Assembly (NCBI GenBank): GCA_965204565.1
Contig: CBDBEU010000004.1
Location: 310,001-374,000, forward strand
Source: CBDBEU01 sp965204565
GTDB taxonomy: Bacteria > Pseudomonadota > Alphaproteobacteria > Rhizobiales > TMED25
Length of the DNA stretch: 64,000 nt
Direction: 5' to 3'
In this document: positions 62,507-64,000 of the stretch, one piece after another
How the letters are laid out: the number at the start of each line of letters is the position of its first letter
How positions within the stretch are numbered: position 1 is the first letter of the stretch
Notes under the pieces: generated by a model
Seen by the model: the letters and a program-made list of their open reading frames with translations, nothing else
What the model was told of the DNA's origin: nothing
Database searches by the model: none
Position numbers and translations under genes: made by a program

Positions 62507-64000
62507 GTCCCGGCCAACTTCCCGTAGTCGAAGCCTTCAACCTCCGAGCGCACATCCCAACGAAACCTGGGAGCCGCGTCCCCATCTTCAAGTCCCGGCG
62601 GCGCCTTCAGGATCAAGCGCTTGAGAAAGCCGCCGGTGATCGGGTCCTCGTGAGATTCCAGATCGCCGAGCACCGCTGCGATCTTGGCCCAATCTTCGAA
62701 GAAGTATTCGGCCAGGAGCGGAATGACCTTGTGGCGCATGACCTCGTCGACATCGGCTCGGGAGCTGCACGCAGTGAAGTAGGCGTGACCGATCTGATGC
62801 TCGCGGTCGTAGAGATACTCGATCCGCTCGTTGATCGTGGAGAGAAGTCGCGGCAGGTCGATCCCGCATTTCTTCCCGGCCGCGTCATTGAGGATTGACG
62901 CGTCCGGCATCATCTCGCGGAAGGTGAAGCGCCGTCGCAGGGCGGTATCGAGGAGCGCGATCGAGCGGTCGGCGGTGTTCATCGTGCCGAGAATGTGCAG
63001 GTTGGACGGCACCCCGAACTCGTCGCCCGAATAGGGCAGTAGAACCCTGAGTGCATTGGGCTGGTTCAGCCGCTTGTCGGCTTCGAGAAGCGTAATGAGC
63101 TCGCCGAAGACCTTGGAGATGTTCGCCCGATTGATCTCGTCGATGATCAGGACGAAGGGTTCCGCTGCCGTTGGTTCCTCAGATCGCCCGCTGTTCATAT
63201 ATCGCTCAAGGGTTGGAATATTGAGATCATCCTTTTTGAGTTGGTGGATGGCCCGTTGGGCGAAGGCGCACCGGTAGATCTCTTTTGCGGGCGTGCCGTC
63301 ATTGTCTACCCAGAGCCACTTTACGGGGCGCCGATGTCCCATGTCACCTTCTGGTCGGGGGCGATATTCGTAGTCGCCCGTGACTTCCCCAATAGCCCGA
63401 AAGAGGCGGTTGCCCTTGGAGACGACGATAATGTCACCAGCTTTCATACGGTTTCGGAAGTAATCCATATGCTGGACCTGTCCTGACATGAGATTGACCG
63501 GGCCTGGGATTTTTCCTTCCTCCTGCTTCTTCTCGCAGGTCTTTAAAATCTCGGAAGTCTCGGCGTATCTTTCGTCGCTCCAGTCGATGTTTGCCCAACC
63601 AAGCAGCGTGTAGCCTTCTTCGATTGCCTCTTCGAAGAAATGGACCTCTTCCTCGACGTTCGCCCGGCCGATGGACATCTTGAACACCTGCCGACCTTCC
63701 AAGGTGACAGTGCCGCTTCCCGAAGACGGTCCCCGGCTGGTCTCGGCGCGTTTGGCTATGCGCCGGAATATCCCAGGGACAGTCTCCAGGCGGAAACCGT
63801 CGGACTCCGAGCCTTCATCCCCATCCGATCCGGTCATGGGCTGCCGGCCTTCGACGAACTCCTCGTAGGACATCGATTGGTGAAAGGTGACGAACTCTAT
63901 GCGCCCAGCCGCCATGAGCCTCTGATAAATCGCCATGATCCCGGCCCGATCTTCCGGGGCCGGTTCGCCGCACAACCGCACCGCCTCGGCTGCGGTGGCG
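62503..64000 (-). CDS. mcrB: McrB-type GTPase with an inserted PUA/EVE-like segment (5' end outside window)
   Basis: The visible ~497 residues run off the right edge; Walker A is outside. Seen in order (numbered from GTG 63981): TFHQSMSYEEFVEGRQPM, GIFRRIAKRAE (residues 70-80), an insertion (residues ~90-262), then FVLIIDEINRANISKVFGEL (Walker B and McrB signature, 276-295), PSNLHILGTMNTADRSIALL and DTALRRRFTFREM. The insertion has GWANIDWSDERY, YFRNRMKAGDIIVVSKGNRL and RAIGEVTGDYEYRPRP, resembling an EVE/PUA-type modified-base reader. McrB normally recognises modified cytosine through a separate N-terminal domain; what lies upstream here is unknown. Confidence 0.9.
   Translation of the reverse strand, partial: ATAAEAVRLCGEPAPEDRAGIMAIYQRLMAAGRIEFVTFHQSMSYEEFVEGRQPMTGSDGDEGSESDGFRLETVPGIFRRIAKRAETSRGPSSGSGTVTLEGRQVFKMSIGRANVEEEVHFFEEAIEEGYTLLGWANIDWSDERYAETSEILKTCEKKQEEGKIPGPVNLMSGQVQHMDYFRNRMKAGDIIVVSKGNRLFRAIGEVTGDYEYRPRPEGDMGHRRPVKWLWVDNDGTPAKEIYRCAFAQRAIHQLKKDDLNIPTLERYMNSGRSEEPTAAEPFVLIIDEINRANISKVFGELITLLEADKRLNQPNALRVLLPYSGDEFGVPSNLHILGTMNTADRSIALLDTALRRRFTFREMMPDASILNDAAGKKCGIDLPRLLSTINERIEYLYDREHQIGHAYFTACSSRADVDEVMRHKVIPLLAEYFFEDWAKIAAVLGDLESHEDPITGGFLKRLILKAPPGLEDGDAAPRFRWDVRSEVEGFDYGKLAGT

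Noticed and set aside
1..64000. CRISPR array, prophage, integrase or rRNA
   Set aside because: No regularly spaced direct repeats, phage structural genes, integrase or rRNA sequence seen on either strand.

Overview
The window reads as chromosome of an alphaproteobacterium of the order Hyphomicrobiales (Rhizobiales). The evidence is gene content and order: lon end, hupB (HU), tRNA-Val, tRNA-Asp, then a complete 14-subunit nuo operon followed by birA, RNase J, methylmalonyl-CoA epimerase, a DUF1467 protein, a short proS and lolC/E-lolD. The DNA is GC-rich and G/C dominates third codon positions. Genus is not assigned.

Layout. (1) 1-2.8 kb: lon tail, hupB, two tRNAs, a broken small secreted-protein gene and a Spy/CpxP-like secreted protein. 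(2) 2.9-6.5 kb, minus strand: mostly decayed genes (frameshifted SDR, frameshifted hicA/hicB, truncated MFS efflux gene) plus an intact amidase, lying between the tRNAs and nuoA. (3) 6.8-21.8 kb: nuoA-N on the plus strand, tightly overlapped, with a GFA-family gene inside it between nuoC and nuoD and a NuoE carrying a C-terminal helix-hairpin-helix extension. (4) 21.8-28.8 kb: intact housekeeping genes. (5) 28.8-31.8 kb, minus strand: a cysteine synthase operon (cysK-alaX-sseA-GNAT) whose middle was removed and replaced by an IS1380-family remnant. (6) 31.9-38.7 kb: ceramidase-like membrane protein, VOC protein, cytochrome c, zinc alcohol dehydrogenase, kinase/ATPase fusion and universal stress protein, mixed with broken genes. 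(7) 38.8-42.7 kb: a heavily frameshifted ABC exporter and a frameshifted methyltransferase. (8) 42.9-60.8 kb: an accessory island with three paralogous SnoaL/NTF2-like proteins, an ACMSD-type amidohydrolase, two adjacent MBL-fold proteins with degraded metal sites, a D-2-hydroxyacid dehydrogenase, a cupin, a ferric-iron-type ABC importer, an LVIVD protein split by insertion-sequence debris, and a DapA-family aldolase. (9) 61.1 kb to the edge: a type IV restriction pair mcrB-mcrC in which McrB carries an inserted PUA/EVE-like segment.

How the genes may work together. Region 8 looks like one uptake-and-breakdown unit organised around two divergent promoter regions (48.72-48.90 and 50.61-50.98 kb). 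A binding protein, a double permease and an ATPase would import a small anionic or metal-chelating substrate. The NTF2-like enzymes, ACMSD-type decarboxylase/hydrolase, cupin, dehydrogenase and DapA-type lyase would process it. I know of no named pathway with this set; substrate and chemistry are inference. The island also holds the only three long poly-C runs (9-10 C) I noticed in the window.

Frameshifts and stops are frequent in the accessory segments and I saw none in the nuo operon or the neighbouring housekeeping genes. This fits real gene decay better than random sequencing error, but several of the indels fall in short homopolymers, so raw-read confirmation matters.
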